A DNA stretch of 47,432 bases from Cellvibrionaceae bacterium (GTDB lineage Bacteria; Pseudomonadota; Gammaproteobacteria; Pseudomonadales; Cellvibrionaceae): NCBI GenBank assembly GCA_025800365.1, contig JAOXRT010000018.1, positions 1-47,432 on the forward strand, given 5' to 3'. Below the pieces are notes generated by a model. The model was given only the letters and a program-made list of their open reading frames with translations. It ran no database searches and had not been told where the DNA came from. Positions 1-8,482 of the stretch are shown here, piece after piece (the stretch's first letter is position 1; every line of letters begins with the position of its first letter). A program made the position numbers and the translations under genes.

Positions 1-53
1 ACTGCTCAACCACAGCTATCGTAGAAAAAGTCATCGCCGACGCCGATAAATAA
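1..53 (+). CDS. C-terminal end of an unidentified protein (partial)
   Basis: The window opens inside a reading frame whose last 16 codons read CSTTAIVEKVIADADK before a TAA at 51-53. The other two forward frames give either an early stop or an Arg/His-rich string unlike a normal protein end, so this frame is the best candidate. Too little is present to name a family. It is followed 16 bp later by a REP-like hairpin, the same position relative to a stop codon seen for other copies of that repeat here, which mildly supports a real gene end. Confidence 0.4.
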   Translation, partial: CSTTAIVEKVIADADK

Positions 54-69
54 ACAGCCGCTACACAAG

Positions 70-97
70 GGGGTCAGATCCCAAGGGATCTGACCCC
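70..97. repeat. REP-like hairpin, copy 1
   Basis: A perfect 13-bp inverted repeat with arms GGGGTCAGATCCC and GGGATCTGACCCC separated by AA. It is identical to the copy at 420-447, and both are followed by a similar TCG(G/A)AGCC tail. It lies 16 bp after the first stop codon and has no T-run behind it. Confidence 0.9.
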
Positions 98-246
98 AAA
101 TCGGAGCCGAGATCTCCAAGGCTCACCTTTCCCATATTAAAAACCACCAATTCTTAACTCAGCATTTTGTCCGGTTGAAGTACAACGCTGTGAGAATAAA
201 AATAAGCTTCAGACCATATTACAACAAGCCCAAAAGGTGATCCGCA

Positions 247-468
247 ATGAATGTCGCAATAGCTAGAGGCTTGTCGGTGATACTCTCATCGTTAGCAGCT
301 GTCTTGTTTATCACTGTGCTTGATATGGTTTTCAATCCTGTACCCATCTCACTACAAATCACCTTTGTAGCGTTTCTGACAGGCAGCGGTGCAATCAGTA
401 TTTATACAAAGCTAAGGTCGGGGTCAGATCCCAAGGGATCTGACCCCAGGTCGAAGCCAAGCACTTAA
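247..468 (+). CDS. Small two-helix membrane protein with repeat-derived C-terminus
   Basis: A 73-residue hypothetical protein. Residues about 7-27 and 33-52 are hydrophobic, which suggests two membrane segments. A plausible ribosome site (AAGGTGAT) lies 5 bp before the ATG. The last 16 or so residues, starting near GSDPKGSDP, are the translation of the REP-like hairpin at 420-447, so the original C-terminus was probably changed when the repeat arrived. No family is recognised. It stands alone ahead of the large secreted protein at 585 and could be a real small membrane protein or a remnant. Confidence 0.45.
   Translation: MNVAIARGLSVILSSLAAVLFITVLDMVFNPVPISLQITFVAFLTGSGAISIYTKLRSGSDPKGSDPRSKPST
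420..447. repeat. REP-like hairpin, copy 2
   Basis: The same perfect 13-bp inverted repeat with an AA loop as at 70-97. It lies inside the reading frame of the 73-residue protein and supplies its final residues. The following AGGTCGAAGCC resembles the sequence after copies 1 and 5. Confidence 0.9.
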
Positions 469-530
469 ACCCATAAACCTCTCACTTAAACGGCTTTTAC
501 TGTGCTCTCATCGCTATATAAACTCAGACT

Positions 531-543
531 GTTATAGTATAAC
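531..543. promoter_or_regulatory. Candidate promoter/operator palindrome upstream of 585
   Basis: GTTATA and TATAAC arms flank a single G, forming a perfect palindrome 41 bp before the next start codon. It includes a TATAGT string that could act as a -10 element. This is a sequence pattern only; no regulator is identified. Confidence 0.25.
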
Positions 544-584
544 GTTTTGCTATACCCCTAAAAATCAATAAGTAGGAACTTGCT

Positions 585-3500
585 ATGAACAACACAGGGC
601 TATTGCGCTCTTTGAAGCTCATGCTGCTTGGTACGGCTTGTGCTATTAGCGTCCCGAGTTTTGCTGAAGAGAAAGAGGATCAGGCGCCACTTTCCAGTGC
701 GACCTTTAAAGGCTTAGAGCTGCGCAACATTGGGCCGGGCTTTATGTCGGGTCGTATTGCTGATATTGCTATCGATCCAAAAGATACCAGTACTTGGTAT
801 GTTGGCGTAGGCTCCGGCGGTGTTTGGAAAACCAAAAACGCAGGTATCAGCTGGAAGCCTATTTTCGATGGTCAGCCGGTTTATTCAATTGGCGCTGTAG
901 TTCTAGATCCAAGCAATAGTAATACGGTATGGGTAGGTAGCGGCGAGAATGTCGGCGGCCGTCATATCAGTTTTGGTGATGGCGTTTATGTTAGCCACAA
1001 TGGCGGTGCCAAGTGGACCAATATGGGGCTGAAAGACTCTGGCCATATCTCCGAAATTATTGTTCACCCGAAAGACCCAAATACCGTGTGGGTTGCTGCT
1101 CAAGGCCCGCTTTGGAAAAAAGGCGGTCAGCGCGGTTTGTTTAAAACCACGGATGGCGGTAAAAACTGGAAGCAGGTTTTAGGAGATAAAGAATGGGTGG
1201 GCGTAACCGATTTGGTGATCGACCCTCGTAACCCTGATGTGCTTTATGCAGCTACCTGGCAGCGTCATCGTACCGTAGCGGCCTATTATGGCGGCGGCCC
1301 AGGTTCTGGTCTGCACAAATCTAGTGATGGTGGTGAGACCTGGCAAAAGCTCGAACAAGGCTTGCCTAAAGAAGAGATGGGTAAAATTGGTTTAGCCATT
1401 TCACCAATTGATCCTGATGTGGTTTATGCCGCTATTGAATTAAAGCAACGTACAGGTGCAGTGTTCCGTTCAGCTGATCGCGGCGCTTCTTGGGTTAAAG
1501 GTGCCGATGCGGTAGCAGGTGGTACTGGCCCCCACTATTATCAAGAGCTTTACGCTAGCCCCCATTATTTTGATCATATTTATCTTGCCGGCGTTCGCAT
1601 GCAAGAATCAAAAGATGGCGGTAAGACCTTTGCGGCAATGAAAGAAGCCCATAAGCATAGTGATAACCACGCTATGGAATTTATCTCCGGCGATAAAAAC
1701 TACATGATGGTAGGCTCTGATGGTGGCTTATATGAGAGCTTCGATTTAGGCGAGCATTGGCGATTCCATAAAAACCTACCTATTACGCAATACTATAAAG
1801 TGGCCTTAGATGATGCTAAGCCGTTTTATAATATTTACGGTGGTACCCAGGACAATAACTCCCAAGGTGGCCCTTCGCGTACCGATAGCGAGCACGGCAT
1901 TTTAAATTCTGATTGGGAAGTCATTCTATTTGGTGATGGTCATCAGCCCGCGACTGAGCCGGGTAATCCCGATATTGTTTATGCTGAGTGGCAGCAGGGT
2001 AATTTGACGCGCTACGATCGTACTACCGGCGAAATGGTTTATATCCAGCCACAGCCTGGAAAAGGTGAAGGTCCAGAGCGTTATAATTGGGATGCGCCAA
2101 TTTTAGTGAGCCCCCATAAACCAACACGTTTGTACTTTGCATCGCATCGTGTTTGGAAATCTGAAGATCGCGGTGATACTTGGACAGCTATTTCAGGCGA
2201 TCTCACTAAAAATCTTAAGCGCATAGAACAGCCTATTATGGGCAGCACCCAAGGCTGGGATGGTGCTTGGGATATTTATGCGATGTCCCAGTACAGCACC
2301 ATCACGTCCTTGGCGGAATCACCTGTACAAGAAGGCTTGATCTATGCCGGTACCGATGATGGCCGTATTCAAGTGACGGAAAACGGCGGCAAAAACTGGC
2401 GCAAGATTGATATCAGTAAATTACCGGGTGTACCTAAAACCGCCTTTGTTAATGATATCAAAGCCGATATGTTTGATGCCGATACGGTTTATGTGGCACT
2501 AGATAATCATAAATTTGGTGATTACAAACCTTATCTCTATAAAAGTAACAACCGCGGTAAATCTTGGAAGTCCATGGCCGGTGATCTGCCTGCTAAGCAC
2601 CTAGTGTGGCGTTTAGTGCAGGATCATGTTGATGCGAATTTATTCTTCTTGGGCACCGAGTTCGGACTGTTCTTCAGCATCGACGCTGGTGAAAAATGGG
2701 TTAAATTGCAGGGTAATGTTCCAACAATTTCATTCCGCGATTTGGCAATTCAACGTCGTGAAAATGATTTGGTAGGCGCAAGCTTTGGTCGTGGTTTCTT
2801 TGTGCTTGATGACTATAGCGCTCTGCGTAACCTCACTGAGCAGCAGCTAGAGCAAGAGTCTTTATTATTCCCAGCGCGTGATGCACTTTGGTATATCGAG
2901 CGCAGCCCATTAGGGGGCGATGAAATTGGCTCCCAAGGTGAAAATACCTATCGTGCCCCCAACCCTGAGTTTGGTGCGACATTCACCTATTACCTAAAAG
3001 ACGATATTAAGAGCTTAAAGGAAATTCGTCAGGCCAAAGAAAAGGCCCAGAAGAAAGCGAAGAAAGCCCTTAAAGTACCGTCTTGGGATTCCTTAGCCGC
3101 CGAAGAGCGTCAGCAGCAGCCAAGCTTGTGGTTTACCATTCGTGATGAGCAGGGCAATGTTGTACGTAAGATGCAAGGCAAGGCGAAAAAAGGTATTCAG
3201 CGTGTAACTTGGGATCTTCGTTGGCCTGGCCATCAGGCGGTAGGTTTGCAGGGCGATTATTTTGATCCTGTGCCTAGAGGCCCGATGGTCGCACCAGGCA
3301 ATTACACCGTGAGCATGAGTAAGGAAGTTGATGGCGTAATTACTGAGCTTCAAGCAGCCCAGCCATTTAAGGTTGTGCAAATGCATAAGCGTGGCGCACT
3401 GAAGGATGTCGATGGTGCAAAAGTGGCGGATTTCTGGAAAGAGCTGGCTTCTGTGCAGCGTGTATCCACCGCCACCGCCAAGGCACTTGCCGATTCGGTA

Positions 3501-3881
3501 AAACGTTTAGATTTGCTAGAGCAATCTCTGGATCGCACTGTCGTCGCGCTTGGTGAGCATGATGCCAAGTTCGCTGAGCTACGTGCTCAGTTGTTAGATT
3601 TGGACAGCCGTCTGAATGGTAATCCAGCTAAGAACAAGGTCGGTGCTTGGAATGGCGTGGGTATCAATGATCGTCTATTCCATGCACAAATCGGCACCTT
3701 CCGCTCTACCTATGGCCCAACACCAGCGATTGAGCAGAGTGTGGCTATTGCTAAGGAAGAGCTAGGCGAGTTGCGTGATGCTTTGGAAGAGCTGCGCAAT
3801 ACTAAGATTCCAGCTTTTGAGCAGCAGCTGCAAGCGCTAGGCGCTCCTTGGGTTCCAGGGCAGCCACTGCCTAAGTTGTAA
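585..3881 (+). CDS. Secreted sortilin/VPS10-like BNR beta-propeller protein
   Basis: A 1098-residue exported protein. Residues 1-27 form a signal peptide (basic start, LMLLGTACAISV core, SFA before EE). From about residue 45 to 760 there are repeated BNR/Asp-box motifs such as SxDxGxxW (SHNGGAKW, TTDGGKNW, SSDGGETW, SADRGASW, SEDRGDTW, TENGGKNW, SNNRGKSW), the pattern of a multi-bladed beta-propeller of the sortilin/VPS10 and WD40/YVTN/BNR-like class. Residues about 820-1098 are a separate region with a Lys/Ala-rich helix, a beta-sandwich-like stretch and long heptad-like helices near the end. Such proteins are often labelled glycosyl hydrolase, but no catalytic residues can be assigned and the substrate is unknown. 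The ATG has AGGAA about 9 bp upstream. A repeat-derived terminator follows the stop. Confidence 0.85.
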   Translation: MNNTGLLRSLKLMLLGTACAISVPSFAEEKEDQAPLSSATFKGLELRNIGPGFMSGRIADIAIDPKDTSTWYVGVGSGGVWKTKNAGISWKPIFDGQPVYSIGAVVLDPSNSNTVWVGSGENVGGRHISFGDGVYVSHNGGAKWTNMGLKDSGHISEIIVHPKDPNTVWVAAQGPLWKKGGQRGLFKTTDGGKNWKQVLGDKEWVGVTDLVIDPRNPDVLYAATWQRHRTVAAYYGGGPGSGLHKSSDGGETWQKLEQGLPKEEMGKIGLAISPIDPDVVYAAIELKQRTGAVFRSADRGASWVKGADAVAGGTGPHYYQELYASPHYFDHIYLAGVRMQESKDGGKTFAAMKEAHKHSDNHAMEFISGDKNYMMVGSDGGLYESFDLGEHWRFHKNLPITQYYKVALDDAKPFYNIYGGTQDNNSQGGPSRTDSEHGILNSDWEVILFGDGHQPATEPGNPDIVYAEWQQGNLTRYDRTTGEMVYIQPQPGKGEGPERYNWDAPILVSPHKPTRLYFASHRVWKSEDRGDTWTAISGDLTKNLKRIEQPIMGSTQGWDGAWDIYAMSQYSTITSLAESPVQEGLIYAGTDDGRIQVTENGGKNWRKIDISKLPGVPKTAFVNDIKADMFDADTVYVALDNHKFGDYKPYLYKSNNRGKSWKSMAGDLPAKHLVWRLVQDHVDANLFFLGTEFGLFFSIDAGEKWVKLQGNVPTISFRDLAIQRRENDLVGASFGRGFFVLDDYSALRNLTEQQLEQESLLFPARDALWYIERSPLGGDEIGSQGENTYRAPNPEFGATFTYYLKDDIKSLKEIRQAKEKAQKKAKKALKVPSWDSLAAEERQQQPSLWFTIRDEQGNVVRKMQGKAKKGIQRVTWDLRWPGHQAVGLQGDYFDPVPRGPMVAPGNYTVSMSKEVDGVITELQAAQPFKVVQMHKRGALKDVDGAKVADFWKELASVQRVSTATAKALADSVKRLDLLEQSLDRTVVALGEHDAKFAELRAQLLDLDSRLNGNPAKNKVGAWNGVGINDRLFHAQIGTFRSTYGPTPAIEQSVAIAKEELGELRDALEELRNTKIPAFEQQLQALGAPWVPGQPLPKL

Positions 3882-3899
3882 TCACGCGGCTTTAATATC

Positions 3900-3934
3900 G
3901 GGGTCGGAACCCATAGGGTTCTGACCCCATTTTT
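3900..3934 (+). terminator. REP-like hairpin copy 3, probable intrinsic terminator
   Basis: Arms GGGGTCGGAACCC (3900-3912) and GGGTTCTGACCCC (3916-3928) pair over 13 positions with one G-U wobble and an ATA loop, then ATTTTT. It starts 18 bp after the stop of the propeller gene. The hairpin belongs to the repeat family at 70, 420, 23646 and 33979, so the element appears to serve as this gene's terminator. Confidence 0.75.
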
Positions 3935-4062
3935 CCCTCGTATTCAGCCTAATACCAAAAATCACGCTCTTCGACCGAAATTCACTTTTTCTCTCTAATC
4001 GCACCCCAGCCCTTCTAAGATACACACTCAACAAACACATTGAGTACTGAAGGAGCACCACC

Positions 4063-4308
4063 ATGTTAGAGCGTTTTTCACAGTTTGATAGCACAGCCTT
4101 ATGGACAGAGCACGGAGCTTTTCTGTTGATCTTTATTCCTTTGTTTCTAGCGATCTACTTTTTGCCGAGTTTAGTGGCCTTTGTATTGAGACGCGAGAGT
4201 AAGAAAAAGATTTTATTGGCGAATATTCCAGCAGGCTTATCTTGGATTGCTTGGTTTGGCGTCTTAGCTTGGGCAGTGAGTGGTAAGCAGGAAGAGGAAA
4301 AATGCTAA
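4063..4308 (+). CDS. Superinfection-immunity-family small membrane protein
   Basis: An 81-residue protein with two membrane segments, about residues 18-41 and 52-71. The pattern of a Tyr-Phe-Leu-Pro motif (LAIYFLPSLVAFVLRR), a basic linker and a second Trp-containing helix (GLSWIAWFGVLAWAVSG) matches the family named after phage T4 Imm (PF14373), which is widespread in bacterial chromosomes as small membrane proteins with no proven phage role. AGGAGC sits 7 bp before the ATG. Its stop overlaps the ATG of a tiny downstream frame and the kinase gene follows closely, so it may be co-transcribed with the LytS/LytTR pair. Confidence 0.65.
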   Translation: MLERFSQFDSTALWTEHGAFLLIFIPLFLAIYFLPSLVAFVLRRESKKKILLANIPAGLSWIAWFGVLAWAVSGKQEEEKC

Positions 4309-4469
4309 TTGCCGTTTACCTAGGGGCCTGGGCATTGTTATGCTGCCTAGAAGAAATTAATCAGCAACAATGGTTATCATGGATATGTCACAGCGCCTTA
4401 GCGTTTGGCTGGCTGAATGTCGCCAGCCAAGCACTGCCTATAAAATTGCCTGCTTTATTATTGTATTAG
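4302..4469 (+). CDS. Possible 55-residue membrane peptide overlapping kinase start
   Basis: A short frame whose ATG overlaps the stop of the preceding gene and is preceded by GAAGAGGAAA, a much better ribosome site than the one before the kinase. It encodes MLIAVYLGAWALLCCLEEIN and a second hydrophobic stretch, ending at TAG 4467-4469, so its last 100 bases overlap the kinase gene in another frame. It may be a real coupled small protein, a leader whose translation opens the kinase start, or chance. No family is recognised. Confidence 0.3.
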   Translation: MLIAVYLGAWALLCCLEEINQQQWLSWICHSALAFGWLNVASQALPIKLPALLLY

Positions 4470-5488
4470 TTCATGTCGGCAGTGGCTTTATTCTTATGGA
4501 GCTTTTCCTGGAGGACATTGCTAGGGATCGTTTAATGTTGCTGCTGCGCCTTACAGGCGAGTCCCTAATGATCGTGGCGATTTGTCATATCTGTATGCGG
4601 CCTTTTCTTCGATTAGGAATCCTGCGTTCTGGACTAAATGGAACTTCCTTTGCTGGCCTTTTCCTTTATTGTGTTCCCGTCGCAGGTGTTATGTCATTGC
4701 TAATGTATGGCATCGCCAGTGTTTCGGATTTTTCGGATTTCGATATCGATAGTATCCAATTTACTAATAAAGCCGGTGAGACCTCTAGCCACAATAGAGC
4801 TACTTCAGCCTATGTGATTTATGCTGGGCAGCAATATGCATTTCTGCTTTTTTGGGCTGCGGTATATTTATCTTGGCATTTCTATCGTAAGCGTGTTGAA
4901 TTATCTCGCGAGCTTGAAATTGCACGTTTACAGCAGTTGGCCAACCAGATAAACCCTCATTTTCTATTCAACACACTCAATAGTATTCGAGCCTTGGTTT
5001 ACTCAGATCAAGATAAAGCAGCCGAAACCATTACTCAGCTTTCGGAGCTAATGCGAGTTCATATGCACGCCGAGGTTGCAACGCTTAGCCGTTTTGAGCA
5101 AGAGTGCGAGCTGGCCGAAAGCTACTTAAAGATTGAGCTACTGAGATTGCAGGAGCGTTTAACCGTTAGATGGGATGTGTCACCCAATGTCGGTACGGTA
5201 CAAATGCCAAGCTTGGTATTGCTTACCCTATTAGAAAACGCGGTTAAATATGGTATCGCACCTTCAAGTAAAGCTGGCGTTATCGATATTGAAGCAAAGC
5301 TAGTCGACGATAGCCGCTTCCGTTTAACAGTTAGCAATAGTTTGCCCGAAAAGAGTGCCGAAAAAGGCAATGGCATTGGCTTGAAAAATATCGAGAAACG
5401 TCTGCAGCTACTCTATGCCGATCAAGCTACACTATCCATCAAACATGCACAGCAATTTACTGCTGTAGTGGAGATTCCAGTACCATGA
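4370..5488 (+). CDS. LytS/AlgZ-type membrane sensor histidine kinase
   Basis: A 372-residue kinase. Four hydrophobic segments (about residues 25-46, 60-80, 92-117 and 149-171) form the membrane sensor. The His_kinase domain follows, with phospho-acceptor His197 in QINPHFLFNTLNSI, and the ATP-binding part has an N-box (LLTLLENAVKYG, about 284-295) and a glycine box (GNGIGLKNIEKRL, about 333-345). This layout is typical of kinases that pair with LytTR regulators, and the next gene overlaps by 4 bp. The upstream stop at 4358-4360 makes ATG 4370 the earliest ATG; ATGs at 4379 and 4385 are also possible and no start has a strong ribosome site. The signal is unknown; the periplasmic or loop region at about 118-148 is rich in Ser and Asp. 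Confidence 0.88.
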   Translation: MVIMDMSQRLSVWLAECRQPSTAYKIACFIIVLVHVGSGFILMELFLEDIARDRLMLLLRLTGESLMIVAICHICMRPFLRLGILRSGLNGTSFAGLFLYCVPVAGVMSLLMYGIASVSDFSDFDIDSIQFTNKAGETSSHNRATSAYVIYAGQQYAFLLFWAAVYLSWHFYRKRVELSRELEIARLQQLANQINPHFLFNTLNSIRALVYSDQDKAAETITQLSELMRVHMHAEVATLSRFEQECELAESYLKIELLRLQERLTVRWDVSPNVGTVQMPSLVLLTLLENAVKYGIAPSSKAGVIDIEAKLVDDSRFRLTVSNSLPEKSAEKGNGIGLKNIEKRLQLLYADQATLSIKHAQQFTAVVEIPVP

Positions 5489-6222
5489 AGTTATTGATTG
5501 TTGATGATGAGCCTCTCGCTCGCCAAGAGCTAGAGCGCCTACTGGGTCGCTATGATGATATAAGCTCGCTTAAACAGGCTGCCAATGGCAAGCAGGCTCT
5601 GGAGATCCTACAACAAGAGAGTTTCGATACCGTCTTTGTTGATATACGTATGCCCGAAATGGACGGTATCGAGCTGGTAGCCAGTGCCGGCAACAAAAGC
5701 TTATTTGTGTTCTGTACCGCATACAGTCAGCACGCGCTTGAAGCCTTTGACTTAAATGCTTTTGATTACTTGTTAAAGCCTGTGAATCCCAGTCGCTTAG
5801 ACCAGGTCATCGCCAAGGTACGTTTGGCATTGGCGGACAAGTCTTATCACGGCCAACAAGAAAAAGCGGCTTCGATAGAACAGCTACCAGAAAGCCATGG
5901 TTTTCTCCTAAAGTTTGGGCACGACTACCGCATCGTGCGTTTGCAAGATGTTCAACGTTTTGAAGCGGTTGGCAATCATGTGGCCGTTCACCTGGAAAGT
6001 GAGAAGTCTTTTATACAAAGCTCTCTAAGTCGTTTAGAAGCAAAGTTAGATAGTAATGTGTTTTTCAAGGCGAGTCGCAGCGATATTGTCCGTGTAGATG
6101 CGATTGCTCAGGTAGAAGAGGGTATGAGCACGGGAAGTTTGATGTTGATACTCAAAAATGGACAGGAAATAGAGGTGAGCCGAAGACAAGTGCAGGCTTT
6201 AAAGAAGCAGTTTAGTTTGTAG
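5485..6222 (+). CDS. LytTR-family response regulator
   Basis: A 245-residue regulator. The receiver domain (residues 1 to about 115) has the acidic pair DDE at 7-9, phospho-acceptor Asp53 in FVDIRMPEMDG, Thr79 and Lys98 in LLKPV. Residues about 138-243 form a LytTR DNA-binding domain (LLKFGHDYRIVRLQDVQRFEAVGNH region and FFKASRSDIVRVDAI). It overlaps the kinase gene by 4 bp (ATGA), which implies translational coupling, and is the partner of that kinase. The 3' end overlaps the convergent DUF4269 gene by 24 bp. Target genes are not visible; no paired LytTR sites were recognised nearby. Confidence 0.9.
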   Translation: MKLLIVDDEPLARQELERLLGRYDDISSLKQAANGKQALEILQQESFDTVFVDIRMPEMDGIELVASAGNKSLFVFCTAYSQHALEAFDLNAFDYLLKPVNPSRLDQVIAKVRLALADKSYHGQQEKAASIEQLPESHGFLLKFGHDYRIVRLQDVQRFEAVGNHVAVHLESEKSFIQSSLSRLEAKLDSNVFFKASRSDIVRVDAIAQVEEGMSTGSLMLILKNGQEIEVSRRQVQALKKQFSL

Positions 6223-6732
6223 TGCCTCTGCTATTTCTGCATCACTCCAAGTTTCGATTTCTAGTATGACTTGATATGGGTTGCCGTTCAGCTGTAAAAG
6301 CTGGCAGATTGCGGGTTCAGTTTTAAGTCCATGCGATTTAAGTTGCTGAATGGCTTTTTGAAAAGTTGTTCCGCCAGTGTCGCATAGCCGTTTCATTATT
6401 TGATAGTGTCGATAGCCAGCTTGCTTGTGAGTAGGGATGTCGCAGGCATAGATTTCAAAGAGAAAGTTTGCATAGGTAAAGCTAGCGAGTACATAACCTG
6501 ATTTAGTCTCTATTGTAAAGTCGCTATAATTTTCAAAGCACTCACGGAATCGCCTAGTGTACAATTCCGGTCTTTCATAATAACAAACAATATCAATGTC
6601 ACTTTTGTCGGTATCTAGACCAACAAATATAGTGCTGACAACCTCGGGATCAAACTCCTTCAGTAACAACAAAGCCTTGCTGTCACACAAGGCTTGTTTT
6701 GCTTGATCGATCTTATTCACCGCTGTGGCCAA
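6199..6732 (-). CDS. DUF4269 family protein
   Basis: About 177 residues. The central GLDTDKSDIDIVCYY segment (near residues 38-52) has the spaced acidic residues of a minimal nucleotidyltransferase fold, as known for the DUF4269 family, whose function is unestablished. FLFEIYACDIPTHKQAGYRHYQIMKRL is also characteristic. The frame opens with TTG at 6732, only 3 bp after the GMC oxidoreductase stop; a GTG at 6720 is an equally possible start and neither has a clear ribosome site. Because it is on the same strand and tight behind the GMC gene it is probably co-transcribed with it. The 3' end overlaps the response regulator gene on the other strand. Confidence 0.7.
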   Translation of the reverse strand: MATAVNKIDQAKQALCDSKALLLLKEFDPEVVSTIFVGLDTDKSDIDIVCYYERPELYTRRFRECFENYSDFTIETKSGYVLASFTYANFLFEIYACDIPTHKQAGYRHYQIMKRLCDTGGTTFQKAIQQLKSHGLKTEPAICQLLQLNGNPYQVILEIETWSDAEIAEALQTKLLL

Positions 6733-6735
6733 TGG

Positions 6736-8337
6736 TTATTGATTAGCGGCCAAGATCATATCGGAAGCTTTTTCTGCGATCATCATGGTCGGCGCGTTAG
6801 TATTACCGCTAACAACGCTTGGCATAATCGAGGCGTCGATAACTCGTAGGCCTTCTACGCCATGAACGCAAAGATTATCATCAACTACCGCCATTTCATC
6901 ATCGCCCATTTTGCAGGTGCCTGCTGGGTGATAGATGTGGCTGGCATTTTCACGAATAAAGGCTTCAATTTCTTCATCGCTCTGGCAGGCCGACCCCGGG
7001 GTGATTTCAGCACCGCTCACTTTGCGCAAGGCTTCTCCTTGTAATAATTCGCGACCGCGTTTTACGGCGGCAACGAGTAAATTCATATCTTCAGCATCGC
7101 TGAGAAGATTCAAATCGATAACAGGATCATCAGTCGCATCTTTACTGGCCAAGGTAACGCTGCCACGGCTCTTGGGGCGTAATACACAGACATGCAAACT
7201 ATGACCATAAATGCTGTAGTAACTAGTGTCACGACCATGGTCGCCCATTGCGGCAGGCGAGAAATGTAACTGAATATCGGGTCTCTCAGCATTTTCTCCA
7301 ACCTTGATAAAGCCACCGGCTTCAGCCACGGTAGAAGTTAAATTGCCGCGACGAGCAAAAATAAATTGGAAAAAAGCCTTGGTAGAATTCCATAGCGCTT
7401 TAGGGCGAGTGAGTGCTAAGCTAGTGCCGGTATTTTCTTTGGTAGTGATCAATACATCCGCATGTTCTTGTAGGTTTTGTCCGACACCCGGCAATTCATG
7501 CACAGTTTCAATGCCATGCTTATCTAGCTCAGCTTTGTTGCCAATACCTGATAGCTGCAATAACTGTGGAGAGCCAAAGGCACCCGAGCTAATTAGAACT
7601 TCTTTATTGGCCTTTAATATGCGGCGCTGACTTCCTTCAATAATCTCAACACCAACTGCACGTTTCCCCTCAAAGATAATCTTGCTGGCATGTACTTTAC
7701 TGATCAGTGTTAAATTACTGCGTTCTTTAAGTACTGGGTGAAGATAGGCTGCTGCAGCACTGTGCCGCAGGCCGTTTTTCTGAGTGGCCTGAAACCAGCC
7801 AACGCCTTCTTGTTCGGCGCCATTAAAATCCTGAGTCGCTTTTTCACCTTGTTCTACGGCAGAGTCGATAAAGGCCTGACTCAAAGCATGCTGACTGCGC
7901 GAATCGGCCACATTTAATGGGCCGCCAGTACCATGCAATTCATTAGCGCCACGCTCTTGATGTTGTGAACGCTTAAAGTAGGGCAGTACTTCATCAAAAC
8001 TCCAGCCCTTATTCCCAGCGGCTGCCCAGCTATCATAATCTTCTTTCTGGCCGCGCACATAAAGCATGGCATTGATCGAGCTACTGCCACCCAGCACTTT
8101 ACCCCTTGGGCAGTATATCTCTCGGCCATTAAGGGTTTTCTGGGCGCTGGAGTTATAACACCAATTAAACAAGCCACCCGCTAAGCTGGCCAATACACCG
8201 AGCGGGGTATAAACCAAAGGGTTGCGATCACTACCGCCGGCTTCAATCAAACAAACGCGATTTTTTGGATCGGCCGATAGGCGATTGGCCAATACACAGC
8301 CCGCCGAACCGGCACCAACGATAATGTAATCGTACAT
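6736..8337 (-). CDS. GMC-family FAD alcohol/choline dehydrogenase-like oxidoreductase
   Basis: A 533-residue flavoprotein. The FAD-binding motif is at the N-terminus (YIIVGAGSAGCVLANRLS with a downstream LIEAGG). The GMC signature 1 is GKVLGGSSSINAMLYVRGQ (about 80-98) and signature 2 is GAFGSPQLLQLSGIG (about 252-266). The catalytic His is in SHIYHPAGTCKMG near residue 470, and the C-terminal IDASIMPSVVSGNTNAPT motif completes the domain. Length matches the AlkJ/BetA group of about 530-560 residues. Members oxidise primary alcohols to aldehydes and pass electrons to the respiratory chain or oxygen. No betaine genes are nearby, so an aliphatic or other alcohol is more likely than choline; the substrate is inferred only. 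Confidence 0.88.
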   Translation of the reverse strand: MYDYIIVGAGSAGCVLANRLSADPKNRVCLIEAGGSDRNPLVYTPLGVLASLAGGLFNWCYNSSAQKTLNGREIYCPRGKVLGGSSSINAMLYVRGQKEDYDSWAAAGNKGWSFDEVLPYFKRSQHQERGANELHGTGGPLNVADSRSQHALSQAFIDSAVEQGEKATQDFNGAEQEGVGWFQATQKNGLRHSAAAAYLHPVLKERSNLTLISKVHASKIIFEGKRAVGVEIIEGSQRRILKANKEVLISSGAFGSPQLLQLSGIGNKAELDKHGIETVHELPGVGQNLQEHADVLITTKENTGTSLALTRPKALWNSTKAFFQFIFARRGNLTSTVAEAGGFIKVGENAERPDIQLHFSPAAMGDHGRDTSYYSIYGHSLHVCVLRPKSRGSVTLASKDATDDPVIDLNLLSDAEDMNLLVAAVKRGRELLQGEALRKVSGAEITPGSACQSDEEIEAFIRENASHIYHPAGTCKMGDDEMAVVDDNLCVHGVEGLRVIDASIMPSVVSGNTNAPTMMIAEKASDMILAANQ

Positions 8338-8482
8338 AGGGATAGCTCACTCTTTATATTTATCTCGTGGGCTATGGTAATGAAAGTGGTTCGCAATTGA
8401 ATGCTTTGTTTTGACATTTGGTGTCAGATTTTGATTGTTAGGAGGTGGCTAGGCGGGCCGGCCTCTAAGGTGGGGATGTGTT

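Noticed and set aside
4063-4308. Prophage remnant suggested by an immunity-like gene
   Set aside because: No other phage-type gene is near, and this family is common in chromosomes.
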